Positions 16,826-25,766 of a stretch of DNA of 64,000 nt are shown here, one piece after another. Source of the DNA: Equibacterium sp963662035 (lineage in GTDB: Bacteria; Bacteroidota; Bacteroidia; Bacteroidales; UBA932); the NCBI GenBank assembly GCA_963662035.1, contig CAVLDO010000003.1, positions 47,930-111,929 on the forward strand, given 5' to 3'. Position 1 is the first letter of the stretch. Every line of letters starts with the position of its first letter. The position numbers and the translations under genes were made by a program. The notes beneath the pieces are model-generated. The model saw only the letters and a list, made by a program, of their open reading frames with translations. It was not told the DNA's origin and made no database searches.

Positions 16826-19800
16826 ATGGCAAAAAAAATCATCACGTGTGACGGTAATTACGCAGCGGCTCACGCAGCATATCTGTTCAGCGAGAACGCA
16901 GCGATTTACCCTATCACACCCTCTTCTACAATGGCCGAGCTGTTCGACGAGTGGGCAGCCTATGGCAAGAAAAACATGTTCGGCAACCCTGTTTCGGTAA
17001 CTGAGATGCAGAGTGAGGCCGGTGCGGCGGGCGCCGTGCACGGTTCGCTTCAGGCAGGTGCGCTCACATCCACATTCACTGCATCTCAGGGCCTGCTGCT
17101 TATGATCCCGAATATGTACAAGATTGCCGGCGAAATGCTTCCCGCTGTCTTCCATGTATCGGCCCGCGCACTGGCAAGCCACGCCCTCAGCATCTTCGGC
17201 GACCATCAGGATGTGATGGCGGCCCGCGCCACAGGTTTCAACTTCCTGGCATCCAACAACCCCCAGGAGGCGATGGACCTCGGTGCCGTGGCGCATCTGG
17301 CGGCCATCAAGTCCAGCCTGCCGTTTGTGCACTTCTTTGACGGTTTCCGCACCTCTCACGAGATTCAGAAGATAGAGCTTCTGGAGGGCGAAGACCTCCG
17401 CCCCCTGGTGAGCGAGAAGTCGCTTGAGGCATTCCGCGCCCGCGCCCTCAACCCGGTTAAGCCGGTCACCCGCGGCACTGCGCAGAACCCCGATGTATAT
17501 TTCCAGGTTAGAGAGGCGTCAAACCAGTATTACGAGGCTGTTCCCGACATCGTGGCCCGCTATATGGGCGAGATCGCAGAGATTACAGGTCGTCATTATT
17601 TGCCATTTGATTACTATGGCGACCCCGAGGCGGAAGACATAATAGTTGCAATGGGCTCCGTGTGTGACACCATCAAGGAGACCATAGACTATCTCGCAGA
17701 GAAAGAGGGCCGCAAGATAGGCGTGATAAGCGTGCACCTGTTCCGTCCCTTCTCCCTCAAATATTTCAAGAGAGCCCTGCCAAAGAGCGTAAAGCGCGTT
17801 GCAGTGCTTGACCGCACCAAGGAGTGCGGCGCAAACGGCGAGCCTCTGGCCCAGGAGGTGCGCAACGCCCTCTACGGCAGCCGCGGCATCAGGGTTTACG
17901 GCGGCCGCTACGGCCTCTCCAGCAAGGATACCACTCCCGCCCAGATTATCGCGGTTTACGACAACCTGGCCCTCAAGGAGCCCAAGAATGACTTCACCAT
18001 CGGCATCGTGGACGATGTCACATACAAGTCGCTCCCCGTCAAGGGCGAGATTTCACTCTCCAAGAAGGGCACTTACGAGTGCCGCTTCTACGGCCTCGGC
18101 AGTGACGGTACCGTGGGCGCCAACAAGAACACCATCAAGATCATCGGCGACCACACCGACAAGTACGCCCAGGCTTACTTCGACTACGACAGCAAGAAGT
18201 CCGGAGGCTTCACCTGCTCTCACCTGCGCTTTGGCGACCAGCCCATCCGCGCGCCTTATCTGGTGACCACCCCCGACTTCGTGGCCTGCCACGTGCCTTC
18301 TTACCTGAGCAAATACGATGTGCTCAAGGGCATAAAGCAGGGCGGCACACTGCTGCTCAACAGCATCTGGAGCGTGGAGGAGACCCTGGAGCGCATCCCC
18401 GACTTCGTGAAGAAGGAGATCGCCGCCAAGAAGGTGAGCCTGTACATAATCAACGCCACCAAGATTGCCGCAGAAATCGGCCTCGGCGGCCGCACAAACA
18501 CCATACTGCAGTCGGCATTCTTCAAGATCACAAACATAATCCCCTACGAGGATGCTGTGATGTATATGAAAAAAGCCATCGACAAGTCCTACGGCAAGAA
18601 GGGCGAGAATATCGTGGCAATGAACTACGCAGCCGTTGACCGCGGCGGCGAGTATCAGAAGGTTGACGTGCCCGAGTCCTGGAGCAAGGCAAGCGGCCGT
18701 TTTGTGAACCCCGGCAGCAAGCGTATGGCTCCCGAGTGGATTCACGAGGTTGCCGACGTCGTAAACGCGCAGGAAGGCAACACCCTCCCCGTGAGCGTGT
18801 TCGCATCCAAGGAGTTTGCAGACGGCACAATCCCCGCCGGCACATCCGCTTATGAGAAGCGCGGCGTGGCGGTCAAGGTGCCCGAGTGGAACCCCGACAA
18901 CTGCATCCAGTGCAACCAGTGCGCGTATGTCTGCCCTCACGCAGCCATCCGTCCTTTCCTTATGACCGCCGATGAGGCTGCCGCAGCGCCCCAAAGCATC
19001 AAGAAGGCTGCCGGCAAGGCCCAGCTCAAGGAGTACACCTTCACAATGCAGCTCAGCCCTGCAGACTGCACCGGCTGCGGCAACTGCGTGGATGTCTGCC
19101 CCGGCTTCAAGGGAGCCAAGGCTCTCGAGATGGTGGCTTCCGATGGTCAGATGGGCGAGCAGGCACACTACACCTACCTCAACAGCAAGATCGGCTACAA
19201 AGACAACATTCTCCCCAAGGAGCAGAGCGTGAAGAACCTCGAGTTTGCACAGCCTCTGTTCGAGTTCAGCGGCGCCTGCGCAGGCTGCGGCGAGACTCCC
19301 TATATCAAGACCATCACCCAGCTCTTTGGCGAGAGTATGATGATTGCCAACGCCACAGGCTGCTCCTCCATCTACGGAGCATCCTTCCCCTCATCACCCT
19401 ACTGCACCAACCAAAAGGGTTACGGCCCCGCCTGGAACAACTCCCTGTTTGAGGATTGCGCCGAGTTCGGCTTGGGTATGAGGCTCGGAAGCGAGAAGAT
19501 GCGCGACAACGTGGCCTCCCTTATGACCAAGGCCCTTGACTGCGACAAGTGCTCCGACGAAATCAAGGCCCTCTTCAAGGAGTGGCTTGAAAACCGTGGC
19601 GACCGCAAGGTTACTCTGGACATATACGAGAAACTTCTCCCGCTGCTGCCTCAGAGCAAGTGCGAGGCCTGCAAGGAGATCAATGGTCTTGCCAAGTTCA
19701 TCCCTGCGCGCAGCCAGTGGATATTCGGCGGCGACGGCTGGGGCTATGATATCGGCTACGGCGGACTTGACCACGTTCTGGCCAGCGGCAACAATGTCAA

Positions 19801-20362
19801 CTGCCTGGTTATCGACACCGAGGTTTACTCCAACACCGGCGGACAGTCTTCAAAGGCTACCCCTGTGGGAGCAGTGGCCAAGTTTGCCACCAGCGGCAAG
19901 AGGGTGCGCAAGAAAGACCTGGGTATGATGGCTATGAGCTATGGTTATGTATATGTCGCACAGGTTGCGATGGGAGCATCTCAGGCTCAGCTGCTCAAGG
20001 CTCTCAAAGAGGCCGAGGCATACGACGGCCCTTCGCTCGTCATCGCTTATGCGCCTTGCATCAACCACGGTCTCAAGGCAGGTATGGGTCACTCCCAGCG
20101 GGAAGAGCAGAAGGCGGTCGAGTGCGGCTATTGGCAGCTCTACCGCTACAACCCCGCTCTGGAGGCCACGGGGGAGAATCCTTTCATCCTCGACAGCAAA
20201 GAGCCCGACTGGAGCAAGTTCCAGGAGTTCCTGCGCGGCGAGGTACGCTACGCTTCTCTGCTCAAGTCCTTCCCCGAGGAGGCTGCCGAGCTCTTTGAGA
20301 AGACAGAGCAGTTCGCAAAGGTTCGTCTGAATTCCTACAAGCGCTTGGCGGGCAAAGAGTAA
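16826..20362 (+). CDS. nifJ: Pyruvate:ferredoxin (flavodoxin) oxidoreductase
   Basis: A 1178-residue single-chain PFOR, the usual length. It converts pyruvate and CoA to acetyl-CoA and CO2 and reduces ferredoxin, the central oxidative step in anaerobes. Domains in order: the pyrimidine-binding N-terminal domain (ITPSSTMAE near 30), the domain-II region, the gamma domain, and two 4Fe-4S sets (CIQCNQCAYVCPHA near 692 and CTGCGNCVDVCPG near 748). The C-terminal TPP-binding domain follows, with the third-cluster region CAGCGETPY near 817 and GDGWGYDIGYGG near 970. All cluster cysteines are present. A strong terminator follows. It is a single-gene unit and a clear sign of an anaerobe. Confidence 0.97.
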   Translation: MAKKIITCDGNYAAAHAAYLFSENAAIYPITPSSTMAELFDEWAAYGKKNMFGNPVSVTEMQSEAGAAGAVHGSLQAGALTSTFTASQGLLLMIPNMYKIAGEMLPAVFHVSARALASHALSIFGDHQDVMAARATGFNFLASNNPQEAMDLGAVAHLAAIKSSLPFVHFFDGFRTSHEIQKIELLEGEDLRPLVSEKSLEAFRARALNPVKPVTRGTAQNPDVYFQVREASNQYYEAVPDIVARYMGEIAEITGRHYLPFDYYGDPEAEDIIVAMGSVCDTIKETIDYLAEKEGRKIGVISVHLFRPFSLKYFKRALPKSVKRVAVLDRTKECGANGEPLAQEVRNALYGSRGIRVYGGRYGLSSKDTTPAQIIAVYDNLALKEPKNDFTIGIVDDVTYKSLPVKGEISLSKKGTYECRFYGLGSDGTVGANKNTIKIIGDHTDKYAQAYFDYDSKKSGGFTCSHLRFGDQPIRAPYLVTTPDFVACHVPSYLSKYDVLKGIKQGGTLLLNSIWSVEETLERIPDFVKKEIAAKKVSLYIINATKIAAEIGLGGRTNTILQSAFFKITNIIPYEDAVMYMKKAIDKSYGKKGENIVAMNYAAVDRGGEYQKVDVPESWSKASGRFVNPGSKRMAPEWIHEVADVVNAQEGNTLPVSVFASKEFADGTIPAGTSAYEKRGVAVKVPEWNPDNCIQCNQCAYVCPHAAIRPFLMTADEAAAAPQSIKKAAGKAQLKEYTFTMQLSPADCTGCGNCVDVCPGFKGAKALEMVASDGQMGEQAHYTYLNSKIGYKDNILPKEQSVKNLEFAQPLFEFSGACAGCGETPYIKTITQLFGESMMIANATGCSSIYGASFPSSPYCTNQKGYGPAWNNSLFEDCAEFGLGMRLGSEKMRDNVASLMTKALDCDKCSDEIKALFKEWLENRGDRKVTLDIYEKLLPLLPQSKCEACKEINGLAKFIPARSQWIFGGDGWGYDIGYGGLDHVLASGNNVNCLVIDTEVYSNTGGQSSKATPVGAVAKFATSGKRVRKKDLGMMAMSYGYVYVAQVAMGASQAQLLKALKEAEAYDGPSLVIAYAPCINHGLKAGMGHSQREEQKAVECGYWQLYRYNPALEATGENPFILDSKEPDWSKFQEFLRGEVRYASLLKSFPEEAAELFEKTEQFAKVRLNSYKRLAGKE

Positions 20363-20383
20363 GCCGGCCGCCGGCAAATAGAG

Positions 20384-20418
20384 AAGCGCCGCCTGGAACT
20401 ATCCGGGCGGCGCTTTCT
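20384..20418 (+). terminator. Terminator of nifJ
   Basis: A 10-bp GC-rich stem, 20384-20393 with 20406-20415, with a 12-base loop and a short T-rich tail, 22 bases after the nifJ stop. Confidence 0.8.
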
Positions 20419-20498
20419 TGTTAACCAAAAAATACTATGAAAAAATCATCTTCGGCTACATAAATACAAAGGGTGTGCCAAAGACGATTTTCCCTTAA

Positions 20499-21209
20499 TT
20501 AACGGTTGATTTCCCTGATCGAAATGATTTTTACGGGGTAGTAGGGGAGGCCACGGGGGTTGGTCTCCACAGAGGCGATGTCGTCAATCACATTGAGGCC
20601 GTCGATTACCTCACCGAACACTGTATATTCGCCGTTGAGGTGGGAGCACCCCTCCTCGCTCTGCACTATGTAGAACTGTGAGCCGGACGATGCCTTCTCG
20701 GGGTTGACGCTGTCTCCCTTGCGGGCCGCGGCCACAGCCCCCTTCTTGTGCACCAGACCTGGCACGAACTCGGCGGGGATGGTGTAGTTGGGGCCGCCGC
20801 TGCCGTAGAGATCGGTCTTGGTGGTGTCGCGGGTAAAGGGGTCGCCCGCCTGAATCATAAAGTCCTTGATGACCCGGTGGAAGAGCAGTCCATTGTAGTA
20901 GCCCCGGCGCACCAGTTTCACAAAGTTGTCGCGGTGGGCGGGGGTCTCCTTGTAGAGTTTGATCTTCATAGAACCCATACTTGTGACCATCTCCAGAACA
21001 GGTTCTTCTGCGATAGGCTGTTCCGCAGGCTGGGCAGGTGCTGCGGAGGCCGAATCTGCGGCAATGCCGCTTCCGGGGACCTCCTTCGCGATCTGTTCTG
21101 CGGCGGTTGTGTCCCGGCTGTCTGCGGCCGCATTCTGCGCGGAGCGGTTGCGGCAGCCCGTAAGTGTTATTCCCATAACTAAAAGTGTGATTAATAATTT
21201 GTGTTTCAT
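20499..21209 (-). CDS. Cyclophilin-type peptidyl-prolyl cis-trans isomerase, lipoprotein
   Basis: A 236-residue lipoprotein. The start at MKHKLLITLLVMGITLTGC gives a lipobox with Cys19. Next come about 55 Ala/Glu/Pro-rich linker residues and then a cyclophilin domain (about 80-236). The domain has FHRVIKDFMIQAGDP, GSQFYIVQS and the ending NVIDDIASVETNPRG. Cyclophilins speed proline isomerisation during folding of exported proteins; this one should be membrane-anchored in the periplasm. Active-site residues of the FHRVI/QAGDP/SQF segments are present. It begins 4 bases after the flippase stop and is probably translated from the flippase transcript. Confidence 0.88.
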   Translation of the reverse strand: MKHKLLITLLVMGITLTGCRNRSAQNAAADSRDTTAAEQIAKEVPGSGIAADSASAAPAQPAEQPIAEEPVLEMVTSMGSMKIKLYKETPAHRDNFVKLVRRGYYNGLLFHRVIKDFMIQAGDPFTRDTTKTDLYGSGGPNYTIPAEFVPGLVHKKGAVAAARKGDSVNPEKASSGSQFYIVQSEEGCSHLNGEYTVFGEVIDGLNVIDDIASVETNPRGLPYYPVKIISIREINR

Positions 21210-21213
21210 ATCT

Positions 21214-22647
21214 CTATAATTCACGTTTTTTGATATAAGTGACAACATCCCTGAAAGTCTGCGTGCGGGAGGTCAAGGCAATGTAGAGTCCTCCAGCCGC
21301 CGATAGCTGCAGCAGCAGGCGCAGCAGGTCGCCGTGCACCGGCAGAGAGGCAAAGTGCGCCGCAGCGGCACACAGCGCAGACAGCAGAAAAAACGGCAGA
21401 ATGTCAGACATCAACTGAGCGCAGCCGACCCCGATAACCCTGTGTAGCAGCCCGAACCAGATGCTCACCGCAATGTAGTTGACCGCGGTGAGGCCGGCTG
21501 CCATCGCAATCAGGCCGAACCTGTAGGTAGCCAGCGCGGTTGCAATCTGCAGGGCGGCGTTGCACAGGGTAAACAGCAGATAGCGGTCGCTGCGACCGTA
21601 GGACATCGCCGTCTGGTTGAACATAGTGTGGGCGAGGGTTGCCAGACAGTAGAGGCAGTAGATTCGCAGGATGGGTACGGAGGGGGCGAATTCGGGGTTG
21701 ATCAGATTGATGAACTCCGGCGCCACAAGCGCCAGGCCCATCATTGCCGGGCAGGAGACATAGGCCATAAAGCGGGTGAGCTTGCGCAGTATGGCGGTGC
21801 GCCGCTGCGGCTCTCCGCTGGCCGACGAGAGCACCGGCTGCGCCACGCTTGTGAGCATGCCGCAGAACACCTGTCCTCCCATATTGGCCCATTTGCTGCC
21901 CTGCGAGTAGAAGCCCACTTCGGCCTTGGAATAAGCGCGGCCCAGAATCACGGAAAAAATGTTGGTGTGCACCTGGGTCACGAACGACGATATCACAAGC
22001 TTGAATCCGAAGGGGAACATTTCCCACACGGGCCGCAGATTTATCTTGAAAGAGGGTTTCCAGGGGCTGAACACAAGCTTGAGCAGCGATGTTACCGCCG
22101 ACTGCACCACCGAGTGGGCCACCAGCGCCCAGTATCCGCAACCGCGGACGGCCATCACAATGGCTACTGCGCCGGATGCCACAGCCCCGGCAATGTCCAT
22201 TGCGGCCCGCTGGCGTATCATCATCTTGCGCAGCAGCAGGGCATCGGAAGAGATGGAGAGGCTCACGAACACAAACGACAGGAACAGGACGCGGGAGACG
22301 CTGACCAGCTCCGGCTGATTGTAGAAGCGGGCGATAGCCCCGGAAAATGCAAACAGCACAAGATATAGCGCGCAGCTCACGGCGGTCGAAAACCAGAATA
22401 CGGCGTTGTGGTCTTCCGCGCGGATTTCTCCCCGGTTTATAAGGGCCGCCTTGAAGCCTCCCTCCTGCAGAGTGGCGGCAATGGCGGTGAAAATGGCCAG
22501 CATTGCGGTGAGCCCGTAGTCGCCGGGGGAGAGGCGGCTGAGCAGCACCAGCCCCACAACCGCCCCCACAAGCTGCTGGAGGCCGTTGTTCATCGCCCCC
22601 CAGAAAAGTCCGGAGGCGGTCTTTGTCTTGAGATTGCTGCCGCTCAT
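21214..22647 (-). CDS. Polysaccharide flippase (Wzx/MOP superfamily)
   Basis: A 477-residue membrane protein with about 12-14 predicted helices. The start (KTKTASGLFWGAMNNGLQQ) and the SRLSPGDYGLTAM segment are typical of polysaccharide_synt flippases that move lipid-linked oligosaccharides across the inner membrane. The cargo is unknown; only one glycosyltransferase-like gene lies next to it, divergently. The ATG lies 5 bases past a TACATTTG box. The 3' end abuts the cyclophilin gene, an odd pairing. The second flippase of the window (32976) is a separate paralogue. Confidence 0.85.
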   Translation of the reverse strand: MSGSNLKTKTASGLFWGAMNNGLQQLVGAVVGLVLLSRLSPGDYGLTAMLAIFTAIAATLQEGGFKAALINRGEIRAEDHNAVFWFSTAVSCALYLVLFAFSGAIARFYNQPELVSVSRVLFLSFVFVSLSISSDALLLRKMMIRQRAAMDIAGAVASGAVAIVMAVRGCGYWALVAHSVVQSAVTSLLKLVFSPWKPSFKINLRPVWEMFPFGFKLVISSFVTQVHTNIFSVILGRAYSKAEVGFYSQGSKWANMGGQVFCGMLTSVAQPVLSSASGEPQRRTAILRKLTRFMAYVSCPAMMGLALVAPEFINLINPEFAPSVPILRIYCLYCLATLAHTMFNQTAMSYGRSDRYLLFTLCNAALQIATALATYRFGLIAMAAGLTAVNYIAVSIWFGLLHRVIGVGCAQLMSDILPFFLLSALCAAAAHFASLPVHGDLLRLLLQLSAAGGLYIALTSRTQTFRDVVTYIKKREL

Positions 22648-22652
22648 CGTGG

Positions 22653-22660
22653 CAAATGTA
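22653..22660 (-). promoter_or_regulatory. -7 box for the flippase gene
   Basis: CAAATGTA reads TACATTTG on the minus strand. The ATG at 22647 begins 5 bases after it, so the transcript should have almost no leader. Confidence 0.5.
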
Positions 22661-22673
22661 AGAAGAAATATGG

Positions 22674-22681
22674 TATCTTTG
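22674..22681 (+). promoter_or_regulatory. -7 box for the glycosyltransferase-like gene
   Basis: TATCTTTG, 13 bases before the ATG at 22695, and 13 bases from the divergent flippase box. The two promoters must compete for space. Confidence 0.5.
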
Positions 22682-22694
22682 CCGCCTAAGCACT

Positions 22695-23525
22695 ATGTCC
22701 AGGATAAAGATATACACCCGTTCGTTCTCTCCGGAACTCTATAAATATTCCAAAGGGCTCTACCCGGAGGGGGTGGAGGCGGTGCGCCTCACCGACCGCA
22801 GCGCCGACGGCTACTTCTACAAGATGCTGCAGGACGCCGAGTGCGACATCGCCATCAACATAGACGAGGACGCCTATGTCTCGAATCCGGATGCGGTGAT
22901 GGCCCTGGCCCGCAGAGTGGAGGCTCAGGGGTGGGCGAACGCAGGCTGCCCCGACTGCGGCCCCGGCGCCCCGCGCAGCCACAACCCCATAGTCACCAAC
23001 CCATTTTTCAATATCCTCAACCTCAAGCTCATCAGGGAGAAATACAAATCCCCGGCGCAGATACGCGCCTTTGATTATGAGGCCGTGAAAAGCGAAATGG
23101 TGAGCGACTTCAAGAGCAAGGTCACTATGCCGCTCAACGGCAGTTTTGACATATACGACTTTGAACCCTACTACAGCTTCTATCTCTATCTGGCGCGCAA
23201 CTTCAAGACCCTCTACCTCCCCGCCGAACGGCATCCCGACGGCCTTTCCACCATCCTTTACGACGAATGCGGCCGCGAACTCTGCCGCCACTCCTGGATG
23301 GCCCGCAAATACAGGGTGGAGGCCTCGCAGACAGCGCGCATCACATCTCTGATAGACGAAGTGTATGAGGCACGCAATATGCGCAAACCTGCGATAACCG
23401 GCAGGGAAAGGGCCGGCTTTGCCGTGGAACTTGCGTTCGCATATGTCAAGAAGGCTTTTATCCGCATTGTCCGCTGGCCGGGCAAGCTGAAGCGCAAGCT
23501 GCGGCATCTCAGAAAGAGAGGCTGA
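22695..23525 (+). CDS. Glycosyltransferase-like protein of unknown specificity
   Basis: A 276-residue protein without a signal peptide. CDIAINIDEDAYVSNPDAV (about residues 50-68) resembles the metal/nucleotide-sugar DxD region of GT-A glycosyltransferases. A PLNGSFDIYDFEPYYSFYLYL segment follows near 150, and the tail is strongly basic with one amphipathic or membrane-touching helix (residues 245-276). I cannot assign it to a named GT family. Its position, divergent from a flippase with promoters 13 bases apart, supports a surface-glycan role. The 3' end overlaps the convergent tilS by 17 bases. Confidence 0.65.
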   Translation: MSRIKIYTRSFSPELYKYSKGLYPEGVEAVRLTDRSADGYFYKMLQDAECDIAINIDEDAYVSNPDAVMALARRVEAQGWANAGCPDCGPGAPRSHNPIVTNPFFNILNLKLIREKYKSPAQIRAFDYEAVKSEMVSDFKSKVTMPLNGSFDIYDFEPYYSFYLYLARNFKTLYLPAERHPDGLSTILYDECGRELCRHSWMARKYRVEASQTARITSLIDEVYEARNMRKPAITGRERAGFAVELAFAYVKKAFIRIVRWPGKLKRKLRHLRKRG

Positions 23526-24804
23526 TGGTGGCGATGCGGCCTGTGCCGGGGCCGATTCTGTAGCGGTCATCCACCCTGTAGGGGGCCACGGCCACGATGT
23601 GTTCTCCCTTCGAATCCTCAAAATATACTATTCTGGCCCGGTTTTTCTGCTCCAGATCCAGCTTCAGGTCGGTGAAAAAATCGCTCACCAGCCGGCTCCC
23701 TTTCATTCCCAGGGGGCGGAAGCGGTCGCCGTGGCGCCACGGGCGGATCTTGAGCGGCAGCTGAAGCGCATCAGCATCGGCATACAGGCTCCCGGCGGGG
23801 CACTGTCTGGCATCGAATCCGGCGGGGCGGGGGAATGTGTCCACCTTGAGGGCAGGTTCCGCGCGGTGCAGAGGGTAAATCTTGAGATACCCGCGCCCCG
23901 GCAGCATCCGGAAATCCCTGCTCAGGAATTCTTGGCCGCTGCGGCCGCCGGACGAGGCCTGAAGGCCGGCAATCTGGGCGGGGGTGAACCCATAGGGTTC
24001 CAGCAGCCGGTAGAGCCAGTAGCCGGCGTGCCTGTCGTTGCGCAGTGGTTCCAAAGCTATGCACTCTGCATCCCCCTCTCTGTGGCATAGGCTGCGTCGC
24101 CGCTCTGCCAGCAGATCGTCCAGCACATCCTGCGCCTGCCTGAAATGCTCCATATCCCGCGACAGGGTCTCCAGATAGGAGGGGTTTATCTTTTCGAATT
24201 CCGGGAATACGCAGTGCCTGATGCGGTTGCGGGCAATGGTGGGGTCGGCGTTGGTGTAGTCTTCGCGAAAGGGGATGCACTGCTGCGCGGCATAGCGCTC
24301 TATCTCCGCACGGGAGAAGATCAGCATCGGACGCAGAACCCTGCCTCCCGCCTCCCGGATGCCTCCGAGACCCTTGAGGCCGGTGCCCCGCAGCAGGTTA
24401 AGCAGCAGGGTCTCGGCGTTGTCGCCCTTGTTGTGGGCCACAAGCAGACGCACATATCCGCACGCCTGCATCAGCTCGTCAAAATAGGCGTAGCGCAACT
24501 CGCGTGCCGCCATTTCTATGGAGATTCCGTGCTGTGAGGCGTAGGAGCGGGTGTCGAACTTTCTGGTGTGGAACGCAATGCCGTGCTCTGCGCAGGTGCA
24601 GCGCACGAGAGCCTCGTCGGCATCGCAATCCCCCTCGCGAAGGGAGAAATTCACGTGCGCCACGGCAAATGTGGGCTTCAGGGAGCTGTGCAGCGCCAAA
24701 TGCAGCATCGTCATAGAGTCGGCACCGCCGCTCACAGATAGCAGCAGAGGTCCGCCGAGGCCGTCGAGCAGCCTGCCCAGCTCTCTGTCAAAGGCCGCCT
24801 GCAC
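23509..24804 (-). CDS. tilS: tRNA(Ile)-lysidine synthase
   Basis: A 431-residue enzyme that joins lysine to C34 of tRNA-Ile(CAT), changing its decoding from AUG to AUA. The PP-loop SGGADS lies at residues 25-30, with the N-terminal ATPase domain to about 220 and the C-terminal TilS substrate domain (IRPWRHGDRFRPLGMKGSRLVSDFFTD) near 355-380. It begins with GTG; the final G of the upstream gene's TAG is the first G of this start, a one-base overlap that implies translational coupling. Minus-strand order is proS, DUF3078, tilS. Confidence 0.94.
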   Translation of the reverse strand: MQAAFDRELGRLLDGLGGPLLLSVSGGADSMTMLHLALHSSLKPTFAVAHVNFSLREGDCDADEALVRCTCAEHGIAFHTRKFDTRSYASQHGISIEMAARELRYAYFDELMQACGYVRLLVAHNKGDNAETLLLNLLRGTGLKGLGGIREAGGRVLRPMLIFSRAEIERYAAQQCIPFREDYTNADPTIARNRIRHCVFPEFEKINPSYLETLSRDMEHFRQAQDVLDDLLAERRRSLCHREGDAECIALEPLRNDRHAGYWLYRLLEPYGFTPAQIAGLQASSGGRSGQEFLSRDFRMLPGRGYLKIYPLHRAEPALKVDTFPRPAGFDARQCPAGSLYADADALQLPLKIRPWRHGDRFRPLGMKGSRLVSDFFTDLKLDLEQKNRARIVYFEDSKGEHIVAVAPYRVDDRYRIGPGTGRIATISLSF

Positions 24805-25727
24805 TATTTGAACGTGTATGAGAAGGTCAGTCCGGCCACCTCCTGGAACTGCAGTGCGGGGAACAGCACAACATTGCCGTCGGCGTCCACAATGGGGTTG
24901 CCGTCGGCATCGTTGCAGCTCTTGAACTTAACCTTGTCATCGTAGATGGCGCGGCAGTTGAGGGTGAACGATATGAATTTGGTGAGCGGCGCAGAGATGC
25001 TCAGCGTCCAGTCCACCGTCATATTGAGCGGATTCTTGAGGTAGTTGGAGAAGGTATCGAAGGCGGTGCTCACCTTGAGTCCCTGGGCCTCCGCAGAGGC
25101 CGACAGGCGCAGCCGGGCACCAATCTCCCAGCGGGCGAACTGGTCTTCCTCGTTGCCGTAGCGAGTGCGCAGCAGCGGATCGGAAACAAACTGCACGTTG
25201 CCCGTGACGGGGGTGAGGGTCACAGACACGGCCTTTGTGCTCCAGGTTGCACCGGCACCGAGGGTCATCGATGCGGGGGAAAAAAAGCGCGACACGATGT
25301 CCGACCCGATGTTGCTGGCATAACCAGGGCTTATCTGCGATTTGAACGAATATCCCAGCGTTCCCTTGAACCGGTTGCTCAGAGCATATCCGAATTCATC
25401 GTTGAGGATAATGTAGTCGGCGCTTTTCTGAAAGCCGACGCCGAAGGTCTGGGTAAACCCGTAGGCCATCTGCAGGTGATTCTTGATGGTTATCTTATCT
25501 TTAGCATAGTCGGCTTTGGCATCGATGGTGGAGCCGAAGGTCGCGCTGCCGTTGCCGCCGGCCGCCCAGTCCATCAGCGAAGTCTGCTTGAACGAGAGCG
25601 TGGTGGTGGCCTCCCCCACCCAATATTTGGGTTTGGTCTCCTTCTTGACCTCCTGCGCCGAAAGCGGCAGCAGAGAGAGCAGTGCACCTAATATAAGCAA
25701 TATGCCCTTTTTCATCCTCATATTCAT
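24804..25727 (-). CDS. DUF3078 protein, probable outer-membrane beta-barrel
   Basis: A 307-residue exported protein with a signal peptide (MKKGILLILGALLSLLPLSAQ). The mature part is rich in alternating polar/aromatic strands (for example YWVGEATTTLSFKQTSLMDWAAGGNGS) and ends in FSYTFK, a C-terminal aromatic typical of outer-membrane barrels. The opening after the signal is the DUF3078 signature, a Bacteroidetes family of unknown role. Three ATGs (25727, 25721, 25715) are possible starts; the last fits the signal peptide best. It is followed directly by tilS (one-base overlap). Confidence 0.8.
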   Translation of the reverse strand: MNMRMKKGILLILGALLSLLPLSAQEVKKETKPKYWVGEATTTLSFKQTSLMDWAAGGNGSATFGSTIDAKADYAKDKITIKNHLQMAYGFTQTFGVGFQKSADYIILNDEFGYALSNRFKGTLGYSFKSQISPGYASNIGSDIVSRFFSPASMTLGAGATWSTKAVSVTLTPVTGNVQFVSDPLLRTRYGNEEDQFARWEIGARLRLSASAEAQGLKVSTAFDTFSNYLKNPLNMTVDWTLSISAPLTKFISFTLNCRAIYDDKVKFKSCNDADGNPIVDADGNVVLFPALQFQEVAGLTFSYTFK

Positions 25728-25766
25728 TTATAGGGCGGGGCAGTCCGTTTCCGGAATATGCGCCCG

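Noticed and set aside
20437..20463. 8-codon ATGAAAAAATCA frame after nifJ
   Set aside because: Too short and lies beyond the nifJ terminator with no promoter box.
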